A stretch of 64,000 nt of DNA from Acidobacteriota bacterium. GTDB lineage: Bacteria; Actinomycetota; Acidimicrobiia; Acidimicrobiales; Palsa-688. This document shows positions 8,638 to 17,568 of this stretch, one piece after another. The stretch covers positions 1-64,000 of the forward strand of contig JAGWSF010000069.1 in the NCBI GenBank assembly GCA_028876385.1, given 5' to 3'. The notes beneath the pieces are model-generated. The model had not been told where the DNA came from. It ran no database searches and worked only from the letters and a program-made list of their open reading frames with translations. Numbering within the stretch: the stretch's first letter is position 1; each line of letters begins with the position of its first letter. The position numbers and the translations under genes were made by a program.

Positions 8638-9839
8638 AGGGTCTTGAACTGTTGTCCGTAGTCCGTCGGATAGTTGAACGAGTTGGCCGGCTGGATGTTG
8701 TCCGCCGTCATCGTGCCCTTGGTCAGCAGCTGGCTCGGCAGGCCGCCGTCCTCGACATCCGCCACCGGCATGTTCTCCAGGTTACGCAGTGCGGCGTCCA
8801 CCATCAGCCACCCGGAGTAAACGGTCGCCAGGGCGGTGAAGGCCTTCAGATCCCCACCCGAGAGGATGTTGCTCTCGTTGGCCACGTCAGCGCCGATGCC
8901 GGTGATCTTCACCTTGCCGGTGAGGCCGGCCGCCGCCAGCGCCGACGGAAGACCGTCGATGAAGGCACCGTCTACGACCGAGACATATTTGATCGAGGGG
9001 TCCTTCTGAAGGGCTGACACGATCAAAGAGTTGATCTGACCGGCATCGACCTCAGGGATGGTGGCGTCGATGTTGGAAATGCTGCAGCCGCTGCAGGACT
9101 GCGACAGGGCCGCCTTGAACGCCGTCGAGTACACCGCGAGCAGCGGGAAGGAGGGGACCCCGACGAGCAGCACCTTGCCCGTCCCGTTGGAGTCGACGGT
9201 GATCCACGCCGCTATCTGCTTGGCCGCCTCGACCGTCCCCGACTGAGCAGCGATGTTGTACGGCACCTGCGGCGACGGGGTGGTGAGCGGCCCCATGAAC
9301 GCCGGGATCAGAATCGCTCCGGCCTTCTGGTAAGCCGGGATCTCGCTCTGCCACACCGCTTCGGGCAGGCCCGAGAAGCCGACTGCGACCGGGTTGTACT
9401 GAAGGGCCTGCTGCAACGCCGAGATGAGAGTCGCCGGGTTGGCGGACTGGAACGGGATGGTCTTGAGGTTCCAGCCGATGGCGTCGGTAGCGGCCTTCAC
9501 ACCCGAGGCGATGTCGGTGCACTGGGATACCTCGCACTGCAAGAAGACGAAGGTCTTACCTGTCGGAGGCTTCGAAGTCAGCGGCGTGGTCAGCGGAATC
9601 TTGGTGGGCGCCTGCTCGGCGGCGGTGACGATCTGCTGAGCGGCAGATACCTCGGCAGAGGCCCCCGATGATCCCGCTGTAGTGGCGGAGGTCGATCCCC
9701 CACCGCTGGACGCGACCGTGGTCGCGGTACTGGCTGGTGACTTCGACGAACTGCACGAGGCCAGCGCACCCGCGATTGTGACCGCGGCCACACTCGCTGA
9801 AAGGGTGCGTGCGGCCTTGGAGCCGAACCGATTGAACAT
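8622..9839 (-). CDS. Ribose-type ABC transporter substrate-binding lipoprotein
   Basis: A 405-residue secreted binding protein. The N-terminus is a lipoprotein signal: charged MFNRFGSKAAR, a hydrophobic stretch and the lipobox ALASC, followed by a long Ser/Thr/Ala linker. The mature part resembles the two-lobed ribose-binding fold (FVFLQCEVSQCTDIASGVKAA, GFSGLPEAVWQ, KVLLVGVPSF). The ATG behind AGGGGA was chosen because it places the signal peptide correctly; an upstream start would add 16 residues. Two putative operators lie upstream. The ligand is unknown. Confidence 0.9.
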   Translation of the reverse strand: MFNRFGSKAARTLSASVAAVTIAGALASCSSSKSPASTATTVASSGGGSTSATTAGSSGASAEVSAAQQIVTAAEQAPTKIPLTTPLTSKPPTGKTFVFLQCEVSQCTDIASGVKAATDAIGWNLKTIPFQSANPATLISALQQALQYNPVAVGFSGLPEAVWQSEIPAYQKAGAILIPAFMGPLTTPSPQVPYNIAAQSGTVEAAKQIAAWITVDSNGTGKVLLVGVPSFPLLAVYSTAFKAALSQSCSGCSISNIDATIPEVDAGQINSLIVSALQKDPSIKYVSVVDGAFIDGLPSALAAAGLTGKVKITGIGADVANESNILSGGDLKAFTALATVYSGWLMVDAALRNLENMPVADVEDGGLPSQLLTKGTMTADNIQPANSFNYPTDYGQQFKTLWQVG

Positions 9840-9890
9840 TCCCCTGTACTCCCCCTTTAGACCTGGCGAGCCCTCCACCAGCGTCACAAT

Positions 9891-9904
9891 TAACTGACTG
9901 GTTG
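9891..9904. promoter_or_regulatory. TetR-type operator-like site before the ABC importer
   Basis: TAACTGACTGGTTG fits 12 of 14 positions of the shared palindrome and lies 51 bases upstream of the lipoprotein start, inside the expected promoter. Confidence 0.42.
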
Positions 9905-10002
9905 ATCATTCCACGCACGGAGACCGGGCACAAGCCTCGAAGCGAGACTTGTTGGTCGGCCGGCCGACATGCGCAGAATTTCCTGCCTACAGCCGATTCA
10001 AC

Positions 10003-10022
10003 CTATCCATTATAACCAATAG
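10003..10022. promoter_or_regulatory. TTATAA-centred inverted repeat before the ABC importer
   Basis: An imperfect inverted repeat with CTAT and ATAG arms flanking a central TTATAA. The inner CATTATAACC matches 8 of 10 bases of the GATTATAATC core seen at 2066 and 27801. It lies about 165 bases upstream of the lipoprotein start and just after the end of the esterase gene. Confidence 0.4.
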
Positions 10023-10052
10023 ATCAGGGCGCGCCGGCCGGTCGGCGCGGTT

Positions 10053-10982
10053 TCAGGCCTTCTCTCGAAGGCCCAGTTGCCGCGCAACCCACGATTCGAG
10101 GTCAGCGTTGTAACGATCGGCGAGCGCAGTCCCGGCGAAGACGCCGACGCCGTGTGGAGCACCTGCGTACACATGGAGGTCCGTCGGTACGCCGGCCTCC
10201 ATGAGCCGCGTGGCGTAGATGATGTCCTCGTCGCGAAAGCCATCGGCGGTACCGACGCAGACGTAGGCCGGCGGGAGCCCCGCCAGATCTTCGGCCCGAG
10301 CCGGCGCCGCGTGGGCCGGCACCTCAGAGCTCCCGTGGAGATCACCCAGATAGCAGCGCCACCCGAACTCGTTGGAGTCCCGGTTCCAGATGGCCAGTCC
10401 GTCGAGCTGGCTGGAGCCGGTGACCCGGCGGTCATCGAGCATCGGGCACTCGAGGAGCTGAAACATCAACGCAATCTCGCCTCGATCTCTGGCCAGGAGG
10501 GCCAGAGCGGCGGCCAAACCACCGCCTGCGCTGACACCGGCGACGGCTATGCGCTCCGGATCGACGCCGATCTCGTCGTGATGGTCGCGAACCCATCGCA
10601 GCCCGGCGTAGCAGTCCTCCAGTGGGCCGGGAAAGGGCGTCTCGGGAGCCAGCCTGTAGTCGACCGACACCCCGACGATCTGCAGGCTCGGACACCATGC
10701 GTCGAATCGGGCGTCGTCCATGGCGTTGCTGCCGATCACATAGCCGCCGCCGTGTATCGAGTAGACACACGGGAGCGGGCCCGTGGCCCCGACCGGTCGG
10801 TGCACCCTTATTGACACTCCGGTCTGGGCGTCGATCACTATGTCGGTCCGCTCCACCCGGTCCGAGAGCTCGGCCGGCGACCCGAAGTCGGTGGCTCGCA
10901 AGGTTGGGAGAGCCTCGGCATCCACCGTGCCGATCGGGATCATGGCGATCAGCCCGGCTATTTCCGCATCGATCTCGACCAT
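10053..10982 (-). CDS. Alpha/beta-hydrolase esterase, hormone-sensitive-lipase type
   Basis: A 309-residue esterase or lipase. The oxyanion-hole HGGG motif is in SIHGGGYVIGS and the nucleophile elbow is GVSAGGG. Candidate Asp and His of the triad are in CVGTADGFRDED and YAGAPHGVG. There is no signal peptide, so it acts in the cytoplasm. It could cleave an ester of the imported substrate or of a ring-oxidation (Baeyer-Villiger-like) product. It lies on the same strand as the Rieske oxygenase upstream and the importer downstream, separated from each by 100 to 200 bases. Confidence 0.9.
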   Translation of the reverse strand: MVEIDAEIAGLIAMIPIGTVDAEALPTLRATDFGSPAELSDRVERTDIVIDAQTGVSIRVHRPVGATGPLPCVYSIHGGGYVIGSNAMDDARFDAWCPSLQIVGVSVDYRLAPETPFPGPLEDCYAGLRWVRDHHDEIGVDPERIAVAGVSAGGGLAAALALLARDRGEIALMFQLLECPMLDDRRVTGSSQLDGLAIWNRDSNEFGWRCYLGDLHGSSEVPAHAAPARAEDLAGLPPAYVCVGTADGFRDEDIIYATRLMEAGVPTDLHVYAGAPHGVGVFAGTALADRYNADLESWVARQLGLREKA

Positions 10983-11088
10983 TGACTCCTGCTCCCCGTG
11001 TCTACTTGGAAATGGCCCAGGCTGGACCGAACACCCGGCCGACGCCGCGTCGGGCGGGGCACCGCAGTCGTGCGCAACCGGCCCGAGA

Positions 11089-12321
11089 TCAGACCTGCGA
11101 GCGCAGCCTAGCTACATACTCGTCGAGCATCCGGTGGAAACGCTGACCGCCGCCTTCGTTGCGACCGAACAGCACCTCCGGCGTCCCTCCGGCGGCGAGC
11201 GCCATCTGCAGGTTGATTCCAGTGGCGTAATCCTCGTCGCGGACGACCCCTGCGACGAAGTCGGCCCGCTTCTCGGCCTCCAGCCTCTGTTCGTCGGTTG
11301 GTTCGGCCGCGGTGTAGTAGTTGAGAATCGTGACCGAACTGTCAGGTGTGGCCCCGGGGAACAGCTGAGCCACCTGCCCCCCGCCGTTGCCGCCGGCGAT
11401 GGAGATGTGCGGGAAGATGGTCCACACGCCTCCGCAGAGAAGGTCCATGTCCCACTTGTCCTCGGGTAGGTCCCGCAGCTCGAGCAGGGCCGGATCGGGG
11501 GTTGTGACCCTCTGATGGGGCCCCCACGCGGTGTAGAGCGCCTTGTTGTAGATGTCCGGACCGAAACTGTTCCGGTGGAGGAAGGGCAGGTGGTAGAAGT
11601 CCAGATAGCCGTCGTAGGCGATCTTCCAGTTGGGCCCGGGGAGCTCCGTCCTTTTGATCAGGTGCCAGTCCCCGAACCCGAAGAAGTCCAAGACGGTGTC
11701 GTACCCGCAAAGGTGCTCGTCGATGTCCATCGCCTCACCGGGCGTGATGACCACGAAGATCAGGCCCGCCCGCTCGGCGACCGGCAGGGGGGTCAGACCC
11801 AGGCAGCTCATGTCGACCTCGCCGAAATACTGCCGGTCGGTTACACCGACGAGGTCCCCGGAGGTATCGAAAACCCAGTTGTGATAGGGGCAGGCGAACC
11901 GTCTGGCCGTACCGGTCGTGCCCGACGGCACTACGACGGAGCCGCGATGGCTGCACCTGTTGATGAAGGCCCGGGCTTGGCCATCCCCGTCACGCACGAG
12001 CAGGACGGGCACACCCATCACCGTCATCGACTTGAACGAGCCGGCCCCCCTGAGCTCTCCGCCCAAGGCGAGCATCAGTGGCATGCGGCGGAACATGGCG
12101 ACCTCGAGCTCCCATCGCTCCCGATCGAGGTAGACGCTGGCCGGCAGGCGCATGACATCCTCGGTCTGCGAGGGGGTCATGCCGGCCTCCACGTGGGCCA
12201 TGTTGACGCGGGCGATCTCGATCATCTGCTTGCGATTGGCGTCCGTCTCCACCGCCGCGGTGGAGCGGATGATCGTGGCCGCCGGCGCAACCGGAGATTT
12301 CGTCCTCTTACCAGAAGTCAT
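11089..12321 (-). CDS. Rieske non-haem iron oxygenase, alpha subunit
   Basis: A 410-residue ring-hydroxylating oxygenase. The Rieske cluster ligands are in RCSHRGS and CPYHNW. The mononuclear iron site is in YLDFYHLPFLH, following the usual bridging Asp and two-His pattern. No beta subunit or reductase is encoded nearby, so it probably acts as a homo-oligomeric alpha-only enzyme. The start at 12321 is supported by AGGAGGGGG ten bases ahead; the longer reading frame has no such site. It is a paralogue of 46140-47342. The 297 bases upstream hold a TetR-type site and nothing else recognised. Confidence 0.9.
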   Translation of the reverse strand: MTSGKRTKSPVAPAATIIRSTAAVETDANRKQMIEIARVNMAHVEAGMTPSQTEDVMRLPASVYLDRERWELEVAMFRRMPLMLALGGELRGAGSFKSMTVMGVPVLLVRDGDGQARAFINRCSHRGSVVVPSGTTGTARRFACPYHNWVFDTSGDLVGVTDRQYFGEVDMSCLGLTPLPVAERAGLIFVVITPGEAMDIDEHLCGYDTVLDFFGFGDWHLIKRTELPGPNWKIAYDGYLDFYHLPFLHRNSFGPDIYNKALYTAWGPHQRVTTPDPALLELRDLPEDKWDMDLLCGGVWTIFPHISIAGGNGGGQVAQLFPGATPDSSVTILNYYTAAEPTDEQRLEAEKRADFVAGVVRDEDYATGINLQMALAAGGTPEVLFGRNEGGGQRFHRMLDEYVARLRSQV

Positions 12322-12512
12322 CTTTGGCGAACCCCCTCCTGCACCGGATGGTACCCCGACAGGCACCGCCCCATTTGGCTGATCCGTTCGACCCAACTGA
12401 CGGGGGTCACCCCCAAGCCCCCCCCACGGAACGGGTCGGCCGTGCCGCAGAGGACACCTGAGGGGTTCTGTCACGTTGCCCGGCTCCGGATCGAGCCGAC
12501 CTATTCCAAAAC

Positions 12513-12526
12513 TAACTCGTCAGTTA
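12513..12526. promoter_or_regulatory. TetR-type operator upstream of the Rieske gene
   Basis: TAACTCGTCAGTTA (flanked by C and G, extending the palindrome CTAACT/AGTTAG) matches 13 of 14 consensus positions. It lies about 190 bases upstream of the Rieske oxygenase start, in the gap after the phosphohistidine-protein gene, implying a long leader or a second promoter. Confidence 0.52.
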
Positions 12527-12618
12527 GCCATTTTGGGCGATGGCGAGGGTCAGGTCAAGTGGCCCGACCGGCGCCGGGGTGGCTCAGCGGGTCCAGGTGG
12601 CCACCGACGATCGGGACA

Positions 12619-14352
12619 TCAGCAGATGGTTACCGTCCCGGCGGTGCCGTCCACGGTGATAATGGCCCCGTCCTCGATGAGGCTGGTGGCGTCCGGTACC
12701 GAAACCACACAGGGAATTCCGAGCTCACGTGACACGATCATGGCGTGACTGCCCTGGGCGCCGTTGTTCACCACGACGGCTGAGGCGGCGACCATCAACG
12801 GGACCCAGGCGGGGTCGGTCTGAGGGGCTACGAGGACGTCGCCCGGTTCGAGTCCGGCCGGATCGCTGGGATCCACGACGATTCGAGCCCGGCCGGTGGC
12901 CGACCCGCCCGAACCAGCCGCTCCGGTGAGGACTGTCCCGGCGCTCACCGCATCCGCCGTCCGCAATTCTCTTCGGGTCATCTCGCTCATCGCCGGCACC
13001 CGACCGTTGACGACGAACACCGGCTCACACTCGAACAGGGCCTGGTACTGCGTCCAGCGCTCCGATATGACCCCACGGAGGGACTGCGGATCGGCGCGCA
13101 ACTCGTCTAGCTCGACGTCAGTGACCATGAACAGCGCCTCCAGGTCATCCACGACGTGGCGTTCGACCAGCCGTCGCCCGTACTCGTAGAGGGCCATGCG
13201 CGCCTCGTTGATCACTCTCACGACGTTGGTCTTGGCCCGCTCTCGGCCGGCCAGGAAGAGCTGTGCCGACGCCAGCGCCGCTTCGAATGCCGCGGTCGAC
13301 TCCCCCGCCTCGGCGAGCCTGGAGCAGATATCGGCGATGACCCGGTCGCGCTCGGCGACCGCGGTTGCCGACCTGACTGCTGGAGCCTGAGTGTCATCAG
13401 AACGTCGCATCAGGTCAATGGCGACCAGGGCCGTGCCCGGCCGAGCTTCCCACGACGGGGCCCGGACGTCGTATTCGTTGGGGCCCCTCGACCCGTGGTC
13501 GTGCAGAAAGCGCTCGAATCCAATGAGGAACTCAGCGGCCGAGGGATCATCCGACTTGGCCAGGGTCTCCAGGACCGCCTCCCGGTCGCGCTCGAAGGCG
13601 TCCATGACCGCCGCCGAGCGACGGGCCAGGCGGCTGAGCGCCCACATGGCATGGGTCGGTGCGGCCGAGTCCACTTCGATACCGGCCAGCAGCCGGATGG
13701 CCAGCGTGGGGTCCCCCAGTTCTTCGCAGATGGCACCGAGAGCGCCGGTTCCAAGTGAGGACAGCGCCGAGACGATCATGGCGTTCTCGAAGGTCTGCTG
13801 CACGAAAGGCACCATGGACCGCGCCCGGGCGTGCAGCGCGGAGTCGGTGAGCGCCCCGAGGTCGGGTCGACTGTCCCGCAGTTGCTGAGCCAACTGCTTG
13901 TCTGCATCGAGGTCCGGGAGCTCCCTGGTCGTCATCGCCCATTCCATGGACCTGGCCAGTCGGGCTTCGTGCACGGGAGAGTCGTGCCAGTCCTGGTGCT
14001 CGTAGGGGGGCACCTCGTCGCGATCGTCGAAGAAGGCCCGGTCGATCAGTTCCGGAGAGGCACCGGGCATCCGGGCCCCGAGGATCCGCGTCATGGTGAG
14101 CGGGTTGTACAGGTAGCCGCCGAAGACCTTCCACAGCTCCGGCCGAGACGGCTCTTCGTACTCGTCCCAGTCGAGCGCCCCGATGGCGATGTACCCGTCC
14201 CGGAGGCCCAGGCACATACCCCCGCGGATTATGAGGCTCAGGCCGAGCGGGCTGAAGGGCTCCGGAAATACATCTGCGGCGTTGGCCCGTGTCCAAGCCG
14301 GGAATCTCTCCCCCAAAGTGGAATCGCAGAACCAGGCGGCCTGGTCGCCCAT
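12619..14352 (-). CDS. PEP-utilising phosphohistidine-domain protein without ATP-grasp domain (paralogue 1)
   Basis: A 577-residue protein. The N-terminal part contains FPAWTRANAADVFPEPFSPLG, resembling the WTRANVGEVLP-type start of the substrate domain of rifampin phosphotransferase and PEP-synthase relatives. The last 100 residues are a swivelling phosphohistidine domain (GSGGSATGRARIV, then QGSHAMIVSRELGIPCVV) with His536 as the expected phosphocarrier. The ATP-binding domain of the full-length enzymes is missing. The organisation recalls subunit 1 of phenylphosphate synthase, whose ATP-binding part is a separate protein. No such partner is visible here. Start at the ATG behind GGGGGG. Two homologues are at 59747 and 61548. 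Confidence 0.85.
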   Translation of the reverse strand: MGDQAAWFCDSTLGERFPAWTRANAADVFPEPFSPLGLSLIIRGGMCLGLRDGYIAIGALDWDEYEEPSRPELWKVFGGYLYNPLTMTRILGARMPGASPELIDRAFFDDRDEVPPYEHQDWHDSPVHEARLARSMEWAMTTRELPDLDADKQLAQQLRDSRPDLGALTDSALHARARSMVPFVQQTFENAMIVSALSSLGTGALGAICEELGDPTLAIRLLAGIEVDSAAPTHAMWALSRLARRSAAVMDAFERDREAVLETLAKSDDPSAAEFLIGFERFLHDHGSRGPNEYDVRAPSWEARPGTALVAIDLMRRSDDTQAPAVRSATAVAERDRVIADICSRLAEAGESTAAFEAALASAQLFLAGRERAKTNVVRVINEARMALYEYGRRLVERHVVDDLEALFMVTDVELDELRADPQSLRGVISERWTQYQALFECEPVFVVNGRVPAMSEMTRRELRTADAVSAGTVLTGAAGSGGSATGRARIVVDPSDPAGLEPGDVLVAPQTDPAWVPLMVAASAVVVNNGAQGSHAMIVSRELGIPCVVSVPDATSLIEDGAIITVDGTAGTVTIC

Positions 14353-14449
14353 CTTGTCCCCCCTTACCCGTTGGTGGGGGGGGACTGTATCTGTTCGGCA
14401 CCCCGGCGTGACTACACCCCCGGGGCGCCACGGGATGTTCAGCCGGGGT

Positions 14450-15664
14450 CTACTTCGGGGTGAATCGCAGATGCAGTTGCTTGAGCGCCCGCATCGTGAA
14501 CATCGGCACGTGGGTGAAGTCGTTGCGTTCGGGATCGAGACGCAACTCCGGAAGTCGCCGCAAGACCTCCTGCAGGGTAAGCACCTGCTCGAGCCGGCTC
14601 AGGTCGGCTCCCGGGCACTGGTGCTCACCGAGGGTGAAGGCCAGGTGGCGGCGGGAGTTGGCCCGGTCCAGACGCACGACGGTCGGCTCCTGGAACATGC
14701 GCTCGTCACGATTCCCCGATGCGTAGCGAAGGTGGACCGAGGACCCTTTCGGGATGGGCGTACCAGCGATCTCGGTGTCCTCGGCGACGGCCCGCCACAG
14801 GCCCTGCGTCGGCGACTCGAGGCGAAGGACCTCCTCGACGAACAGCGCCACGAGAGATGGATCGGCGCACAGGCGCTCGTACAGCCCCGGCTCACGCAGG
14901 AGGACCCACAATGCCGAGGTCATCGCGAACGTCGTGGTTTCGTTACCGCCGATGAACAGATGATCGACGATGGTGATGATCTCCTGGTCGGTCAGCGGGC
15001 GGGGCTCTTCCTCACCGGTGAACTCCGCCGTGGTCAGGTGAGTGATGATGTCCTCGCCGGGGGAACGGCGCTTCTCTGCGATCTGCTCGGCCAGGTAGTC
15101 GTACATCTCCACCACCTGCTCGGCCACCCACACGTCCTCGTCGGGTCGCAACGGGCGGACGAAGGGCAGGATCCACGCTGCGCTCCACTCCTTGAGCTTG
15201 GGAATATCGGCCTCGGGCAGCCCCAGCATGTGGGTGATCACCCTGACCGGAAGGGGAACGGCGTACTGGGAGTTCCACTCCACCTCGCCGGCGCGCTCGA
15301 AAGACGAGAACTGTTCGTCGATGAAGCGCTCTATCACCGGCCTCCAACGGGCCAGCCCGGCTCCGGTGAAGAAATGGTCCACGAGGGCCCGATAGTGACG
15401 GTGCACGGGGGGATTGGTGCCCAGAGGAGTCATCCGCTCCCACCCCCCGCGGTCGTAGACGGCTTGCGCGGCGAGGGACCGGCGCTTACTGGAACCGGCG
15501 GGGAACGTCCGCTGATGCCGCAACACGTGCATTATGTCGTCGTAGCGACTGACGACGTAGTCGTCGGTACCCGGGATCCGGTAGACGGGCGATTCGTCGC
15601 GCAGGTACTGATATGTGGGATACCAGTCCTCCTGCGTTGCCGGTGCCAGAAGGTCGACATCCAT
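14450..15664 (-). CDS. Cytochrome P450
   Basis: A 404-residue soluble bacterial P450, a haem monooxygenase. The I-helix is IGGNETTTF, the ExxR motif is in EEVLRLES, and the haem loop FTLGEHQCPG carries the axial Cys. It needs a ferredoxin and reductase; a candidate ferredoxin is at 36058. The ATG at MDVDLLAP was chosen by protein length and the GGAGAAG sequence upstream; that sequence lies in the loop of a strong inverted repeat. It is 97 bases from the phosphohistidine protein on the same strand. Confidence 0.9.
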   Translation of the reverse strand: MDVDLLAPATQEDWYPTYQYLRDESPVYRIPGTDDYVVSRYDDIMHVLRHQRTFPAGSSKRRSLAAQAVYDRGGWERMTPLGTNPPVHRHYRALVDHFFTGAGLARWRPVIERFIDEQFSSFERAGEVEWNSQYAVPLPVRVITHMLGLPEADIPKLKEWSAAWILPFVRPLRPDEDVWVAEQVVEMYDYLAEQIAEKRRSPGEDIITHLTTAEFTGEEEPRPLTDQEIITIVDHLFIGGNETTTFAMTSALWVLLREPGLYERLCADPSLVALFVEEVLRLESPTQGLWRAVAEDTEIAGTPIPKGSSVHLRYASGNRDERMFQEPTVVRLDRANSRRHLAFTLGEHQCPGADLSRLEQVLTLQEVLRRLPELRLDPERNDFTHVPMFTMRALKQLHLRFTPK

Positions 15665-15667
15665 GCC

Positions 15668-15697
15668 GTGACTGTACTTCTCCGAAGGCGCAGTCAC
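15668..15697 (-). promoter_or_regulatory. Inverted repeat enclosing the P450 ribosome-binding site
   Basis: Perfect seven-base arms GTGACTG and CAGTCAC are separated by 16 bases, ending four bases before the P450 start codon. On the minus-strand transcript the loop contains GGAGAAG, the only plausible ribosome-binding site. This could be a hairpin tuning translation, or a DNA operator shared with the divergent hot-dog genes. Confidence 0.35.
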
Positions 15698-15795
15698 GGG
15701 CCGGTTCGGTATGTTCGGGCCATGGTCGCACCCCAGCCCGGATCGAGCCATCCGCTCCACGCCAGTCACGAATCGGCACGCCAAGGCCCCTGCTC

Positions 15796-16251
15796 GTGAC
15801 GGCGAGCGCCAAGCCTGCGCCCACCGACGAAGACATCGCCGCTCTCGTCGGGCACCGATTCTCCGGGGGCCAGCGCAAGGTGGAGCACTGGGAGAACTGG
15901 CTCCTGACCGACTGCACGCAGCGTCCGCCGATGTCCGGTGGTCTACTGCACCCCGTCGTCCTGTTCCATGTGCCCATCCAGGCCGCGTCCACCTCCATCG
16001 GTGAGATCTTCTCGATCTGCGGCGGGGGCGCCGCGGGTTCGGTCACTCTCCTCGGCTACGAGTGGGACTTCCTGGCTCCGGTGGTCGAAGACGTGATCTA
16101 CCGAGGCGAGGGAGGAATCGTGGAGGCCAACCGACGCCGAGACTCCAGCGGGGTTATCGTTCACGACGACATCTGCTTCGTGATCGAACTGCTCGATCCC
16201 ACCGACCGGACAGTCGCCCGGGTCACCACCAGATGGAGATTCCTGAGATGA
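15796..16251 (+). CDS. MaoC/FAS1-type hot-dog dehydratase subunit (first of a pair)
   Basis: A 151-residue protein with a hot-dog-fold dehydratase appearance: RKVEHWENWLLTDC, VTLLGYEWDFLAPV and a C-terminal VIVHDDICFVIEL strand. It overlaps the next gene by four bases (ATGA). The pair resembles split enoyl-CoA hydratases such as the ChsH1/ChsH2 type, which hydrate a branched or ring-attached enoyl-CoA. The GTG start is chosen where homology-like sequence begins; no strong ribosome-binding site is seen, so the true start could differ by a few codons. Confidence 0.7.
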   Translation: MTASAKPAPTDEDIAALVGHRFSGGQRKVEHWENWLLTDCTQRPPMSGGLLHPVVLFHVPIQAASTSIGEIFSICGGGAAGSVTLLGYEWDFLAPVVEDVIYRGEGGIVEANRRRDSSGVIVHDDICFVIELLDPTDRTVARVTTRWRFLR

Positions 16252-16691
16252 CCGTCATCCCGCCGATGAAGCCCTGGACCGTGCAGCAGGTTGACCCGCA
16301 GCGCATGAAGACCATGGCGGCCCTGCTGCGGGACCCCTATCCGATCCACTGGGATCCCGATTCGGTCGACGACGACGTCCACCAGCGCCGCACCGTCAAT
16401 CAGGGCCCACTCAATCTGGCCTACATCGCCAACATGCTGATGGCCTGGGCCGGTGACGGATCGATTCGACGGCTCACGGCCAGCTTCCACGGACACGTGC
16501 TCGCCGGTGACACGGTCACAGCCTCAGGTTCGGTAGACGAAGTGATAATCGTCGATGGCGAAACCCGGGCGCGCTGCTCGGTCCGCCTCCTTCGAGGCGG
16601 AGAGGTAATGGTCAGCGGGACCGCCGAGGTCGCCCTCGAGCAACCGGTGGACCCTTCCAGCCCCCCACCACGTCCGGAGGAATCAGCTTGA
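16248..16691 (+). CDS. MaoC-like hot-dog dehydratase subunit (second of a pair)
   Basis: A 147-residue hot-dog protein. It contains the hydratase-type segment GPLNLAYIANMLMAWAG followed by SFHGHVLAGDTVTASGSV, where the FxGxVxxGD pattern is standard for MaoC-like enzymes. The strict Asp/His MaoC dyad is not evident in this subunit. It is translationally coupled to the genes on both sides (ATGA and TTGA overlaps). It probably forms a hetero-oligomeric enoyl-CoA hydratase with the preceding protein. Confidence 0.75.
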   Translation: MTVIPPMKPWTVQQVDPQRMKTMAALLRDPYPIHWDPDSVDDDVHQRRTVNQGPLNLAYIANMLMAWAGDGSIRRLTASFHGHVLAGDTVTASGSVDEVIIVDGETRARCSVRLLRGGEVMVSGTAEVALEQPVDPSSPPPRPEESA

Positions 16692-17500
16692 GCATTCTCG
16701 ACCTTCTGCGCCTCGACGGGAAGGTGGCCGTGGTCACCGGTTCTGGTCAGGGAATCGGACGGGCCATTGCCTGGGGTCTGGCCGACGCCGGGGCCGACGT
16801 GGTCATCAATGCTCGCCGGGTCCAGGATCTGGAGATGACCGCGGCGGGAATCACCGAGCGGGGACGGCGGGCCCTCATCGTCGATGGCGACATCCGAGAT
16901 TTCTCCGAACACCTGGCTGACCGGGCGATGACCGAACTCGGTCGTCTCGACCTCTGGGTGAACAATGTGGGCGGCTCAGACGAGAAGACGGTCCGCACCC
17001 TGGTCGACACTCCCGATGAGATATTCCGCTCGCAGTTGGAGTTGAACCTCACGTCGGCCTTCCAGGGCTGCAAGGCGGCCGCCAGACGGATGGGCGCCGG
17101 CGGGGCGATCGTCAACATAACGTCGGGGGCCGGAACCCGTGGATCGCCGCGAACCGGTCCCTACGCCGCCGCCAAGGCCGGCCTGATTAACCTGACCCAG
17201 ACGCTCGCCCTGGAGTTGGCCGAACAGGGAATCCGGGTCAACTGCGTGTCACCCGGTCCGGTGGTCACCGAGGCCTACCGCGAGATACTCGGCGTCTCCG
17301 ACCAGATCGACGAACTGGTGAGCACCATACCCCTGGGCCGGGCCGGGACCCCTGACGACATCGCAGCCATGGTCGTGTTCCTGTGCTCGCCGGCCTCGTC
17401 ATGGATCACCGGCGAGCACCACCTCGTGGCCGGGGGTCGCACCCAGCGCAGCTACCAGTACCGTCCCGCCGCCGCTCCCGCCGATGGCGAGAACCCGTAG
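16688..17500 (+). CDS. Short-chain dehydrogenase/reductase
   Basis: A 270-residue classical SDR with TGSGQGIG near residue 18, NNVGG, NITSGAG and the catalytic YAAAK pair (Tyr159, Lys163). The start is TTG overlapping the upstream stop, behind GGAGGA. As it directly follows a hydratase pair it is a good candidate for a 3-hydroxyacyl-CoA dehydrogenase, though the N-terminus (LLRLDGKVAVVTG) is that of a general SDR and nothing proves a CoA substrate. Confidence 0.87.
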   Translation: MSILDLLRLDGKVAVVTGSGQGIGRAIAWGLADAGADVVINARRVQDLEMTAAGITERGRRALIVDGDIRDFSEHLADRAMTELGRLDLWVNNVGGSDEKTVRTLVDTPDEIFRSQLELNLTSAFQGCKAAARRMGAGGAIVNITSGAGTRGSPRTGPYAAAKAGLINLTQTLALELAEQGIRVNCVSPGPVVTEAYREILGVSDQIDELVSTIPLGRAGTPDDIAAMVVFLCSPASSWITGEHHLVAGGRTQRSYQYRPAAAPADGENP

Positions 17501-17568
17501 CTGACGGCCCACGCGGCCCGGACGGTAGCGCCGGTCGCCGGCTCGGGCATACCTGCGCCGCTCCGGGC

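Noticed and set aside
12619..14352. Calling the phosphohistidine proteins rifampin phosphotransferases
   Set aside because: They lack the ATP-grasp domain that rifampin phosphotransferase needs; only the substrate-like and His parts are present.
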